DNA of 64,000 nt from JAWPMT01 sp965229785. Its GTDB lineage: Bacteria; Bacteroidota; Bacteroidia; Cytophagales; Cyclobacteriaceae. A program made the position numbers and the translations under genes. This document shows, piece by piece, positions 14,401-21,065 of this stretch (the first letter of the stretch is position 1; each line of letters begins with the position of its first letter). The DNA lies in NCBI GenBank assembly GCA_965229785.1, contig CBDDJS010000001.1, positions 7,192,001-7,256,000 of the forward strand, in the 5' to 3' direction. The notes under the pieces are model-generated. The model saw nothing but the letters and a program-made list of their open reading frames with translations. It was not told where the DNA came from and ran no database searches.

Positions 14401-17400
14401 TGGGAATAATTATGAGGCAGGGAACCTGTCTATCCCCGACGGAAGCTTTCTGGCCATAGGTGTGGTACGCAGAAGTATTCAGTTTACTCAGGCCGCTTCC
14501 AGTATTTTTGAGCCGGGTGGCCCTGCGACCATTGAGGTTTCATTGAACAACAGCCTTGCGGATAATGCTACGGTCGATTATACAATCACGGGAGGAACGG
14601 CCACCAATGGCGGTGTGGACTATCTATTTGCTGCCTCAGGTACTTTGACCATTACTGCTGGGAATACGACGACCGCTTTGAATATTCCCCTGGTGGATGA
14701 TAATGCCATTGAAAGTACGGAGACCATTGAATTGACTTTGACCAATCCTTCTTCCAATGTGATATTAGGTGCTAATCAGGTACATAATTTCCAGATCAAT
14801 GATGATGATGACTCAAGGCAACTCAGTTTTTCCAATCCTATGGCCACTAATGCTGAGGCCGGTACCACGGTTTCTGTACAGGTCGAAATCAACCTTTCCA
14901 ATACCAATGTTACTTCTGTGCAATACGCAGCCACAGGTGGAACGGCTACCGGAGGAGGTGTGGACTATACGTTAGATCCTGGTACAGCTACTATTACTGC
15001 TGGAAACCTTAATACCACCTTCGACATTACGTTGATTGATGACAACCTGGCCGAACCTGATGAGACCATTGAGGTTACCTTGAGCAGTCCTGTAGGGGCA
15101 AATCTGGCGCCAACTAATACCGTGCTCACTTTTACCATCACTGATGATGAGGGAGATCCACAAGTTGCTTTCCTGAGTGCGAATGTTGCTGAATCAGAAA
15201 TTGTTGGGACAGGTACTATTCCCGTGACATTAAGTCCGACCAGTACCAGTACCGTTACAGTAGATTACAACGCGACAAATGGTACGGCAGATGGATCAGA
15301 TTTTACCCTGGCTTCCGGCACGCTGACCTTCAACCCGGGGGTAACAACACTTAATATTCAGCCCACCATTACGGATGATAGTGATATTGAAGGACCACAA
15401 CAGTTCAGCGTTACACTTTCAAATCCGAACAACGCCGCACTGGGCGCTCAAAGCAGTGTGACTTACACGATTCTTGATAATGATAATATCGGAACAACAG
15501 GCCCTGCCGGAGTAGGGGCGTCTGCCAATAACGTATTGTGGTTGAGAGCTGATGATATTTCACAAACCGATGGCACAGAGGTCACTAGTTGGAGTGACGC
15601 TTCCGGAAATAACAATGACGTTTCGAGAGGGACTTCCGGGCCTACTTTCGAAACCAATGAACAGAATGGATTGCCTGTTCTTCGTTTTGATGGTGCGGAC
15701 CTCTTCTCCGGAACCACGATCCTCTCAGGAACTACCGGACGTTCTGTATTTATAGCAGTCAATGATGGTGCGGGTAGTGGTACTTTCCTGGAGCTGGGTG
15801 CAGGCGGCGGTGCGGGTGCATCCTATCAGGTAGATGATCAGATCTCATTAGACATTAATGGCGCGAATCGCGTTTTCAATGCAGCGGCTTCTGGAAGCTT
15901 TGAGTTGATCACAGTAAGCAACATGTCCGCGGCACAGGTCGGGAGCGTCATTCTTAGGCAAGACGGAGCTGCACTGGGCGAGTCTTCGGCCAGTAACCCA
16001 ACTACTTCGATCAATACAGGTTCGGGTGGTATTGTGATTGGAGGAACGGATGCTTCCACGTCAGATTTTGTCGGAGATATTGCTGAGATCATCGTGTATG
16101 ACGAATGGCTAAACCGGTCTCAGGAGACCGTGGTTGAAAACTATCTGGCTGCCAAATGGGGCATCAGTGGCCTGACGGATGACCGGTTTGATGAGCAAAC
16201 AGTATACTATCACGATTTTGCCGGTTTCGGGAAAACTAACTCATCAGATTTTCATTTGGAAACCCAAACTGCCGGACTGATCACTTTTGGAGCGGCCTCT
16301 GATATGAATGATGGTGAATTTCTAATGACAGCCCATGACAATGGAAGTATCGCGGCATGGACAACTACCGGGGCACCACCTGTGGGCATTGAACGACTCC
16401 CAAGACAATGGAGAGTACAAGAAACAGGTGATTTGGGTAGCATTCAAATTACATTAGATGCTTCCACCTTGCCCGCTCCTTCTTCGGGTTTTATCAATTA
16501 TGGCCTGATATTCGATACGGATGCGGACCTTTCAGACGGTCAGGTAATCCCATTGGCACCACAAGGGGGTAATATCTACCGGAGCCCTACGACTACCCTG
16601 AATACCGGATATTACGCAATTATTACGACTCGTAACATAACCAGTGGAAACAGCAGTGATTTTAACGATGATATGGCCTGGTCATCTGGGGCAATGCCTG
16701 GTTCAGGAGAAACTGCCATAATTAATGATGGAGATATGATGACGCTAAGTGCCGATGCGACGATAGGCGACTTAATGATCGGTACGAGTGCCGAGTTGGA
16801 TTTGAATGGTTTCACCCTAACCATTGATAATGGCTGTATCAGTAATAGCGGGAACCTTAATGTAAGTACTGCGGGGAGTACGATCAATTATGCACAGTCC
16901 GGAGCTCAATGTGTGACCGCTGGTACTTACAACAACCTTAGATTGTCCGGGTCCGGGACTAAAACCCTCCAGGGCCCGATTGTATTAACGGGTGACGTGA
17001 CTATCGAAAGCGGCGCCGTTCTGGACGTGAATACCACCAATGATATTTCCATACAAGGTAACTGGACGAATAACGGAACATTTGCCCCAGGCACAGGAAG
17101 ATTAACTTTCAATGGGACAGCCGATCAGACCATCGATGGTAGTGCTTTTCAATCCATGTATAGTGTTACTGTCAATAAGACTTCAGGTGAACTGGAATTG
17201 AATGAAGAACTTGAAATTACCAATGAATTGAATCTAAGTGCTGGACTCATGGACCTTAATGCCAATAACCTGACCTTGCCGGATGGGGCAAGTGTAGTCA
17301 ATGCGTCATCCACGAGCTATGTCAAAGCTTCGGGTTCCGGATCATTGATCAAGGGTGTGCCGGATGGTACTGGATCGCTTGGTGGCGTCAGTTTCGAAGT

Positions 17401-18337
17401 AGGTGATGATGAAGGGTATACGCCTTTCAATTTTGTCCTGAACAGTGGAACACGATCTAGTGCGCAACTGGGCATGCGTATCGTGGACTCCTCTCACCCC
17501 AGTATGAATAGTGACTTTTTCATTGCCCAATACTGGTTGATGAGCCAAACAGGCTTTTCAAATGTGGACTATAGTATCAGTTTTAATTACGATGATGCGG
17601 ATGTTGTTGGTGACGAAGATGATCTTGTGCCTATTAAATACGACGCTTTTGCAGATACCTCCACTTTCAATACATATTCGGTAGATCCGGTCACGAACAC
17701 CATTACCTGGTCTAATCTGACCTATTTCTGTGCCACAACTGGGGATGGAGGAGATGATACGGTAACTCCTATAGAATTATTGTTTTTCCGGGCAATCTTG
17801 CAAGGAGATTCAGTCCTCTTGAACTGGGCAACAAGTTCTGAGTTGAATAATGACTATTTCGTTATCCAGAAAACACAAGACTGGAAGCGTTTTGAAGATG
17901 TAGCAGTTGTTGATGGACAAGGTACGACCGATATAAGGCACGACTACCGATTAGTTGATTTGAGGCCTTATAAAGGAGATTCCTATTATCGATTGAAACA
18001 AGTGGATTTTGATGGGCAGTTTTCTCATTCTCAATTGGTACTGATCTCAAATGAGGTACCGATCGATCAGGAACCATCATTGAAAGTATATCCAAATCCG
18101 AGTGAGTTGAGTGAAGGGTTCCATTTGGTATTGGATAATTTACAGCCCGGAGCAATGGTAGAAGCACGGGTGGTTTCATTGGATGGTAAAGTGGCTTATC
18201 AGGAAGTAGGATTTGCCGATGCTTCCGGTACTTTGCAACAAGTAATTCAACTCCCTGAACATTCACCAGTTGGTAATTACGTACTACACCTGATGTTCGA
18301 AGGGAAAGTAGTGTTCCAGAAACTTTTTGTGAAGTAA
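2420..18337 (+). CDS. Giant LamG/Calx-beta repeat surface protein with T9SS type A sorting domain
   Basis: The protein has about 5305 residues. I chose the ATG at 2420 over an upstream TTG at 2384 because a clean signal peptide (MIIRLFSVYLLLQAFPLLVFAQT) begins there. After it come seven LamG-like modules, each opening with GPGGVG or GPAGVG, near residues 24, 739, 1464, 2189, 2909, 3638 and 4361. Each is followed by a module with GHDxGS and RLxxEWRVDET motifs (perhaps the family called DUF8202; uncertain). The first six units then carry three Calx-beta modules each (GGTAT, DYT, AGxT, DDxxxExxET), about eighteen in all. These folds usually bind calcium or glycans. From about residue 4743 there is a G8/beta-helix-like region, and from about 5220 a YPNPSE sorting tail ending QKLFVK. 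It is inferred to be a very large T9SS-exported adhesin-like protein. No catalytic motif was seen. Confidence 0.9.
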   Translation: MIIRLFSVYLLLQAFPLLVFAQTGPGGVGNSSTNTYWLDASRLTGFSNGQTVSIWTDRSGNANNINASSTPSYVTTSVFNELPAISFANGDRYSLGNLSAYSAGEVFIVVIADADPPSNGDDGELWDMGETSRKLHPNVDGNVYEDFGTNARKGNIAISALNVPHIYNVRSASGDYEIRKNGTSIYTTGGNTVSFENNAVLGREGNGGGFDGDIAEFILFNTDLNAAQEIIIDNYLSSKYNISIVNDYYLAENTHGADVSGIGRTSGESHSAAYSADIIGFSGADDLADNEFLFWGHNEGSIATWETTEVPAGGNIQRLAREWKVEETGDLGNVNVDLLTSALPALPAEYTDYYLMVDGDGDFSTGASLYLFSSLQTSALNIPDGTFLAIAATRPVVNFSSSSSSVSEAAGSANVQVTTNFASASVITVPFSLGGTASEGALPANDYQITTASPISILAGATSANISLNIEDDATEEDGGETAIFTFGTITGAETGSTNVHTLTLEDNDNASGRDIEFTSTSGSISEGSSTENIAIDINIADGSSATTVNVIVLGGTATQGVDYTLSGGTATVNAGSTTTNFEINIIEDALNESNETIILGLSGPTNAALGTNTQFTFTINNDDNAPTAQFVASTASGSESSGQINVEVTLSSVSGQDTDVTYTVTDVSATLNTDYSIAASPLTIPAGSQSSNILVTIDDDQLVEGGETFTIDLTGGNVAGNTSLSFTIGDNDTDGSSGPGGVGDATNLQFWLRADSIQGFTDGQTVTSWNDVSGNNRDVSNSATPSYVASSVFNGLPAISFRDGDRYNLGNLSALGQGEVFVVVEADADPGTNGDNAEIWDLGETSRALYPNTDGTLYMDFGTDSRKNNIAIDPLNQPRIFNVGSATNDYSIRLDGNSIFTSGSNTVSFENAAVLGREGNGGGFDGDIAEFILYSQTLNTAQRILIDNYLSSKYDIDIATDRYAFDSNHGNDVAGFGQTGGTAHYAGKSANILEIGSASDLEDDEYLLFGHDGGSITAWTSSETPNAGSNIERLPIEWRVDETSGDGLGTLTVTIDNSILPQTSAGFSNFLLLIDADGNFTDGSTQVALASIGNNQYEAAGITIADQSFLTIAAVRPEIAFALNTSDQFEPNSPATIDVDLNYPLAQSVSVDYTVDDNGNSSDISFPNGTLNINAGNTRGVLNVTIINDEIIEDQESITITLSSPSTGLNLGSNTVHTLNINDDDAPITLALSGTTSGSEATTPITLTVTSSAAAPAGGITVDYSISGGTATPDIDVTLSGGGTATIAQGATTTTFDLEVNQDALRENNETVTISLANPTQSNLDIANSELTYTINDDDSDPTVAFTAATSSGSESTGLGTIEVQLSGVSGQDVIVAYDVNTPSSGTATGGGVDFTLVDGTVTIPAGSLTADITVLINEDSELEGGETIIVDIEASGTTGATPSGITTNTLTINDNDNLGFSGPGGVGDASTNQFWLRADSLQGFSDGNTVGTWIDVSGNDNDVSASATPTYVSTSNFNDRPAISFANGDRYNLGNLSALTEGEVFVVVEADADPGTNGDNAEIWDLGETSRALYPNTNGNLYEDFGTNQRKDNIAVDPLNQPRVYSVRSGPSDYEIHLDGTSIFTTGTNTVSFENAAVLGREGNGGGFDGDMAEFILYNQRLNAAQRIIVDNYLAAKYNIAIANDFYVFQSDYGNDVAGIGQTGGAAHVQAQSAGILILGSAADLEDNEYLLFGHDGGSIASWTTVETPNGGSNIERLPIEWRADETSSDGLGTLTVGLDISLLPAPSAGFTEYLLLIDTDGNFANGATQVPLTSLGNNQFEAPGVIIPDQSFLAIAVVRPEIEFEVANTDQFEPNSPAVINVSLNYPLANDVTVDYAVNDNGNTADISFPDGTLTVTAGNTTGLLNVTIINDGLVEDEEQITITLSNPSSGLNLGTNTVHTLSINDDDAPITLALSGSTSGTEATTPVTFTVTSSAAAPAGGIMVNYAITGGTATADLDASLNGSGTASILVGETTTTFDLIVSQDALNENDETLIISLSNPTQSNLDLNNSELTYTIQDDDSDPIVQFTSANSAGSESSGLGTIEVQLSAVSGQDVVVAYDVNSPISGTATGGGVDFTLSDGTVTIPAGSLTADITVLVTEDLAQEGGETIIIDLESVGTTGATVNGITTNTMTLIDNDNVGSSGPGGVGDATINYFWLRADSLSFTDGQTVSTWNDVSGNGNNVNASATPTYVSASNFNNRPAVSFADGDRFNLGNLSAFGEGEVFVVVEADADPGTNGDNAEIWDMGETSRALYPNTNGNLYEDFGTNTRKDNIAVDPLNTPRLYNVRSGPSDYEINLDGTSIFSTTTNTVSFENAAVLGREGNGGGFDGDMAEFIFYSQRLNSAQRIIVNNYLAAKYNLSIANDFYLYQTNHGNDVSGIGQIGGTAHFGAKSAGILQFNSAASLDDDDWLFFGHDGGSINNWSTTDAPNGGVNFQRLPIEWRIDETGDIGTVTASVDIANLPNPGAGFTTYVLLVDTDGTFASNAQVFTLNLASGTVYEATGLDIPDQSFITLGVIRPTVEFDVVETDQFEPNSPLGVAVNLNFALSQDITVDYTVDDNGNPTDISFPSGTLTITAGNTSSFLNVTIVNDTESESEESIAITLSNPSAGVNLGTNTVHTVNINDDDNARKVNFSTNVGTGDEATTPVTLTIESNQAAPVGGITVDYAITGGTGTAGVDATLAAGTATIAEAATQTTIDLAINEDGLKEDDETIEISLSNPTNANLGLTNSTFTYTIQDNDDDPEVEFTSTTTSGSEAAGFGEIEVRLSAISGQDITVGYTVAAGTATSGVDFTLADGTVIVPAGSQTADILVLVTEDLAVEGGETVIVTLDAGTTVGANLKTGGNLVTTFNISDNDNVGSSGPGGVGDATINHFWLTADSLTGFVNGNSVTTWNDISGNGNNVNASSTPTYATSTSFNGKPAVRFANGDRYNLGNLSAFTSGEVFIVVEADEDPATNGDNGEIWDMGETSRALYPNTNGNLYEDFGTNSRKDNIAVDALNQPRVYNVRSAANDYEINLGGTSIFSTSTNTVSFENNAILGREGNGGGFDGDIAEFILYNQTLNTAQRNIINNYLGAKYDISVANDFYLFDENYGESVAGIGRVDNSNIHSAAQSAGILQVSSPSDLGDGEYLLFGHNGGSITWTTAEAPNSGQNVQRLPIEWRFDETGDLGTISFTLDTTLLQDPGAGYTNYVLFTDLDGNFSSGATTINLNQVGSTSTFEALGVDIPDQQWVTIGVIRPVVEFTSAFIQESEVTSPAVVTATLNFALANDITVTYNAAGNGSNPATADSDFSFNSGTFDITAGNTSRNLNVTIINDTDVESDETIGIKMTAVSGGVNIGTNDSTTVRINDDDNPRKVDFNVATASGSESVTPVSVQVDISTVDNINPTTVDYTVTGGTATGNGPDYTLANGTVIIAAGNTSGSFDIAINQDALDESDETIVVQLTNPTNSSLNSSDTEFTYTIEDDDDAPTVQFSSSTSGASEAAGTGTIEVALSSVSGQDVEVTYTVADGSATGSGTDYTLANGSVTIPTGSLNANITVVLVDDVVLEGGENFTVTLTGVVGSPAPATLGTTTVNTFTISDNDNLGATGPGGVGDSDIVQYWLRADSITGFSDGNSVTTWIDVSGNNNDLTGSGSPEYRSNDVAFNNRPIVRFQNGDRYTLGSLAAWSAGEVFIVVEADDDPPGSGDDAELWDMGETNRNLYPNTNGNLYEDFGTNTRKDNIAIDPLDQVRVYNVRSANNDYEIRLDGASVFSTNTNTVSFESNAVIGREGNGGGFDGNIAEFILLDQILNSTQRIIIDNYLAAKYGVTLSSNDKYAGEATHGSDVSGIGQESTLDFHSAAQSAGILTISSPTDLQDGEYLMFGHDNGSVSSWQTSETENSDIRRLGVEWFVDESGGNGVGNVTVTVDISTLPSTPLGFDSYALFVDSDGDFSSGATEYALSLTTGNNYEAGNLSIPDGSFLAIGVVRRSIQFTQAASSIFEPGGPATIEVSLNNSLADNATVDYTITGGTATNGGVDYLFAASGTLTITAGNTTTALNIPLVDDNAIESTETIELTLTNPSSNVILGANQVHNFQINDDDDSRQLSFSNPMATNAEAGTTVSVQVEINLSNTNVTSVQYAATGGTATGGGVDYTLDPGTATITAGNLNTTFDITLIDDNLAEPDETIEVTLSSPVGANLAPTNTVLTFTITDDEGDPQVAFLSANVAESEIVGTGTIPVTLSPTSTSTVTVDYNATNGTADGSDFTLASGTLTFNPGVTTLNIQPTITDDSDIEGPQQFSVTLSNPNNAALGAQSSVTYTILDNDNIGTTGPAGVGASANNVLWLRADDISQTDGTEVTSWSDASGNNNDVSRGTSGPTFETNEQNGLPVLRFDGADLFSGTTILSGTTGRSVFIAVNDGAGSGTFLELGAGGGAGASYQVDDQISLDINGANRVFNAAASGSFELITVSNMSAAQVGSVILRQDGAALGESSASNPTTSINTGSGGIVIGGTDASTSDFVGDIAEIIVYDEWLNRSQETVVENYLAAKWGISGLTDDRFDEQTVYYHDFAGFGKTNSSDFHLETQTAGLITFGAASDMNDGEFLMTAHDNGSIAAWTTTGAPPVGIERLPRQWRVQETGDLGSIQITLDASTLPAPSSGFINYGLIFDTDADLSDGQVIPLAPQGGNIYRSPTTTLNTGYYAIITTRNITSGNSSDFNDDMAWSSGAMPGSGETAIINDGDMMTLSADATIGDLMIGTSAELDLNGFTLTIDNGCISNSGNLNVSTAGSTINYAQSGAQCVTAGTYNNLRLSGSGTKTLQGPIVLTGDVTIESGAVLDVNTTNDISIQGNWTNNGTFAPGTGRLTFNGTADQTIDGSAFQSMYSVTVNKTSGELELNEELEITNELNLSAGLMDLNANNLTLPDGASVVNASSTSYVKASGSGSLIKGVPDGTGSLGGVSFEVGDDEGYTPFNFVLNSGTRSSAQLGMRIVDSSHPSMNSDFFIAQYWLMSQTGFSNVDYSISFNYDDADVVGDEDDLVPIKYDAFADTSTFNTYSVDPVTNTITWSNLTYFCATTGDGGDDTVTPIELLFFRAILQGDSVLLNWATSSELNNDYFVIQKTQDWKRFEDVAVVDGQGTTDIRHDYRLVDLRPYKGDSYYRLKQVDFDGQFSHSQLVLISNEVPIDQEPSLKVYPNPSELSEGFHLVLDNLQPGAMVEARVVSLDGKVAYQEVGFADASGTLQQVIQLPEHSPVGNYVLHLMFEGKVVFQKLFVK
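2489..15499 (+). repeat. Six tandem coding units of about 2.17 kb, plus a divergent seventh
   Basis: Unit starts, taken as the first Gly codon of GPGGVG, are at 2489, 4634, 6809, 8984, 11144 and 13331. A divergent seventh (GPAGVG) starts at 15500 and lacks Calx-beta modules. Unit lengths are 2145, 2175, 2175, 2160, 2187 and 2169 bases, always whole codons. Protein identity is high in the LamG part (the block around REGNGGGFDGD recurs in the first six), while codons differ freely between copies. Units 2 to 4 share a distinctive QFEPNSP motif in their first Calx-beta module, which suggests they are the most recent duplications. Confidence 0.92.
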
Positions 18338-18395
18338 GTATGGATTACTGAGTGAATAAACCTTTAGAATAGGTGTCCTTATTTCCGGTCAATTG

Positions 18396-19088
18396 CTAGT
18401 AACCATTTTTAAGATTCACGGTATGGCAGGCCAGCAGTCCGGCAGTTTCAGTACGAAGTACGGATTTCCCCAGGCTGACGGTTTTGATTCCATTTTCTTT
18501 GGCAAGAATAACTTCTTCCAGAGTGAAATCTCCTTCCGGACCGATGAACAAATTGACCTGAGATTTTGTCTTCATTTCGTGGTAAAGCGATTGTTGCTTC
18601 TCCTCTACATAAGCAAGATATGAATCACCGGATAATGAAGGAATTACCTTGGAGAAGGGCTGTATTGGATTGAGTTTCATCTTCCAGGCACTTTTGGATT
18701 GTTTGAGCGCACTAACCGCTTTCTTTTCCAGTCGACCCAAATTGGCTTTCGGCCTTTCTGAGTTTTGGGAGGTGATGAACGTGATTTCATCGACCTGGAT
18801 TTCTCCGGCTTTTTCAACCATCCATTCCATCCGGTCAAAATTCTTGGTCGGACAAATGAACAGGTGAATGCCGAACGGTTTAGGAAGCTGATCAAGTCGT
18901 TCTACCGTGGAGAATTGCAATGCCCATTTGGAGATACTATTGATGGTAACCTTGTACATTATGCCTTGCCCATTGGTGATATACACCACATCACCTTCCT
19001 TATGTCGGAGGACTTTCACACAATGGTGGAATTCATCGCCTTCCAGGGCCGAATTTTCAGTCAGGTCTGGTTTGTAAAAAAGATGCAT
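18396..19088 (-). CDS. rsmE: 16S rRNA (uracil(1498)-N(3))-methyltransferase RsmE
   Basis: RsmE methylates N3 of U1498 in 16S rRNA in the assembled small subunit, using S-adenosylmethionine. The 230-residue protein starts at an ATG (MHLFYKPDL). A TTG 48 bases upstream would extend it, but the family begins at this ATG. An N-terminal PUA-like part carries EFHHCVKVLRHKEGD (residues 19-33). The C-terminal SPOUT knot carries FIGPEGDFT (181-189) and LGKSVLRTETA (206-216), which form the cofactor site. Length is normal for the family. It converges on the giant repeat gene with about 58 bp between stops and looks like a stand-alone housekeeping gene. Confidence 0.93.
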   Translation of the reverse strand: MHLFYKPDLTENSALEGDEFHHCVKVLRHKEGDVVYITNGQGIMYKVTINSISKWALQFSTVERLDQLPKPFGIHLFICPTKNFDRMEWMVEKAGEIQVDEITFITSQNSERPKANLGRLEKKAVSALKQSKSAWKMKLNPIQPFSKVIPSLSGDSYLAYVEEKQQSLYHEMKTKSQVNLFIGPEGDFTLEEVILAKENGIKTVSLGKSVLRTETAGLLACHTVNLKNGY

Positions 19089-19346
19089 TTGGGTGTATTC
19101 GAAGGCAAGTTTAAGACATAAATTCCAGCAGTTCAATGCCGTTTAAGTTGGGCCTCCCGCCAAGAAAACTCAGGCCGTGAAGTAGAAACACATTAGTTTT
19201 GTGAAATTTTAGCTGATACTGCTTAAGGATTTGTTTCCTGATTTAGAAGATTCCATGAAGGAATCTGTAGCTCCGAAAAAGAGTCAGGTAAAATCATAAA
19301 CTTGCAGGTATCGGCCTACTAACACATTATAAAACAACCTTTTTTA

Positions 19347-21023
19347 ATGAGCGTTGACAAAAAACGTACAAGAGAATCCAGAGCGGCAATCGAAAAGCTC
19401 TACATCACCATGCGCCACCTGTTTTTGAGGGGAAGCTACAAACCCCAGGGCGTATCCGGGAGGTCATTGATTGAGGCCATGAAGGTACTCAATCCCGAAA
19501 TCTATGGGGTCATGTCAGATCATGAACGTGTAGAACTGGATGGACTGCTTTATGTCATGGAGCGTCTGCCCAAAGGGATTGAAGAATGTCGGTTCATTAA
19601 GTTGATCGCGCGCGAAGGATTTGAAAACTCGGGATATGAATTGATCATTCCGCCGAAGCGTCGCCGTAATTGCTACAGGATCGATAAAGAACGAATGTAC
19701 ATTGAGATGACGCGGGGTAGAAGTGATATCTATGATATCCTTACGCACCTTACCTTTTTGTACATAGAAGCAACCAAGATCAAAGATCACGCGATGACGG
19801 CCAAGCGTGAAATTGATGAAGATTGGCGTCGACTTGAAGAAGTCGTGGAGTACGAGGGTCGAGGAAAATCATTCGATGAGAAACGGGCCATTGTCTATTT
19901 GAGTAACATCATCGGCCGAACGTTGGAGGAGACCCGTGAAGCGGTGGATAAATTTGAGAAAAGTACAAGCAGCAATAGCTTATACCACATTGTCTATCAC
20001 CTGGGACGGGTGGCCATTAGCGAAGAACAAGAGAAAAAAGACAAAGGGATCAGCTTTTCAGCCAAGCTAAGGGAGATTGTAGGCCAACATGCTTTTGGAG
20101 AGCAGTGGGCGACCAGGATCAAAGACCTGCTATTTGAAAAAGGACTGATGGACCGGACCAAACACATCATCAGTGCTAACCTTCACAGTGTAAAAAACAC
20201 CCTTTTTGGATTTGAAGCATTGAAGGATGAACAATCTTATCCTACCATTTCAGCACTGGCTGAAGCGACCAGTGCCCCTGAGAATGCATCGATGCGTGAT
20301 AAAATCACTGATTTTGCTGAAAGTCACGGTTTACACGAGCTACAGGATAATTATGGGACTAACCTGACGGTCCAGGTTATCGAGTTGGATAAGATCGATC
20401 CTGATCATTTACCAAAGGACCTCAATCTCAAAGAATTTAAGGACAATGAGGCGGTACTGATCGTTATGGATTATGCATTCGGGGAACAGGCCTATGAGTG
20501 TCTGGATGAGTTGCTAAAACCCTATGAACGAGGTGAGCTGGAATATCCGATGCGAGTGGATACCGTTTCGATCATGGGCAAAGCGGGTATACTGGAAGGG
20601 GACAAAGGAGATATCATGATCCCAACTGCGCATGTCTTTGAAGGCACGGCTGATAACTATCCCTTTGATAACCAGCTGTCCAAAGAAGATTTCGAAGGAT
20701 GTGGCCTGGAAGTATTTGAAGGGACGATGATCACCGTCCTGGGTACTTCGCTGCAAAACCATGATATCCTCGCTCACTTCCTGGAAACCACCTGGAATGC
20801 CGTGGGGCTCGAAATGGAAGGTGCCCACTATCAAAAAGCCATTCAGTCAGCTTCCAGGATCAGAAGGAGCGTCGATGAAGGCCTCAAGGTGTTTTACGCA
20901 TACTACGCTTCGGATAATCCCTTGCGTACAGGAAGTACGCTGGCATCCGGTAGCCTGGGTGCAGAGGGTATTTTACCCACTTATTTGATTACGAAGAAGA
21001 TATTGGAGAAGGTACTGGGGTGA
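19347..21023 (+). CDS. DUF6909-like protein with a nucleosidase-like C-terminal half
   Basis: This 558-residue protein has no signal peptide or membrane segment and is probably cytoplasmic. It resembles a Bacteroidota-wide family that I recall as DUF6909; that name is from memory. The N-terminal half (residues 1-280) is charged and helical. In the C-terminal half, VMDYAFGEQA (373-382), GDKGDIMIPTAHV (418-430), GTMITVLGTSLQNHD (459-473) and GLEMEGAHY (487-495) occur in an order that recalls the nucleoside phosphorylase/nucleosidase fold, in which a ME(G) motif contacts ribose. A nucleoside-related function is inference only. It is divergent from rsmE across about 258 bp and has its own ATG and leader, so it probably has its own promoter. 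A TAGTTTTG at 19194-19201 fits the Bacteroidota -7 pattern TAnnTTTG, but no matching -33 TTG was found at the right distance. Confidence 0.7.
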   Translation: MSVDKKRTRESRAAIEKLYITMRHLFLRGSYKPQGVSGRSLIEAMKVLNPEIYGVMSDHERVELDGLLYVMERLPKGIEECRFIKLIAREGFENSGYELIIPPKRRRNCYRIDKERMYIEMTRGRSDIYDILTHLTFLYIEATKIKDHAMTAKREIDEDWRRLEEVVEYEGRGKSFDEKRAIVYLSNIIGRTLEETREAVDKFEKSTSSNSLYHIVYHLGRVAISEEQEKKDKGISFSAKLREIVGQHAFGEQWATRIKDLLFEKGLMDRTKHIISANLHSVKNTLFGFEALKDEQSYPTISALAEATSAPENASMRDKITDFAESHGLHELQDNYGTNLTVQVIELDKIDPDHLPKDLNLKEFKDNEAVLIVMDYAFGEQAYECLDELLKPYERGELEYPMRVDTVSIMGKAGILEGDKGDIMIPTAHVFEGTADNYPFDNQLSKEDFEGCGLEVFEGTMITVLGTSLQNHDILAHFLETTWNAVGLEMEGAHYQKAIQSASRIRRSVDEGLKVFYAYYASDNPLRTGSTLASGSLGAEGILPTYLITKKILEKVLG

Positions 21024-21065
21024 TAACATCGAAATAATCCAATTGCCTTGATTTATCTTTACTGG

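Noticed and set aside
2489..15499. Regular repeats that could look like a CRISPR or satellite array
   Set aside because: The period is about 2.17 kb, the frame is open throughout, and copies differ at synonymous positions. It is a coding repeat.
2663..17548. Many minus-strand open frames of 60-205 codons inside the giant repeat gene
   Set aside because: They recur at the same place in each unit, lack any motif and are forced by the biased codon use of the Gly/Thr/Asp-rich repeats.
19137..19346. Possible promoter with TAGTTTTG at 19194-19201
   Set aside because: The -7-like box fits, but no -33 TTG is found at the expected distance and the start codon is 146 bases away. Mentioned only within the gene entry.
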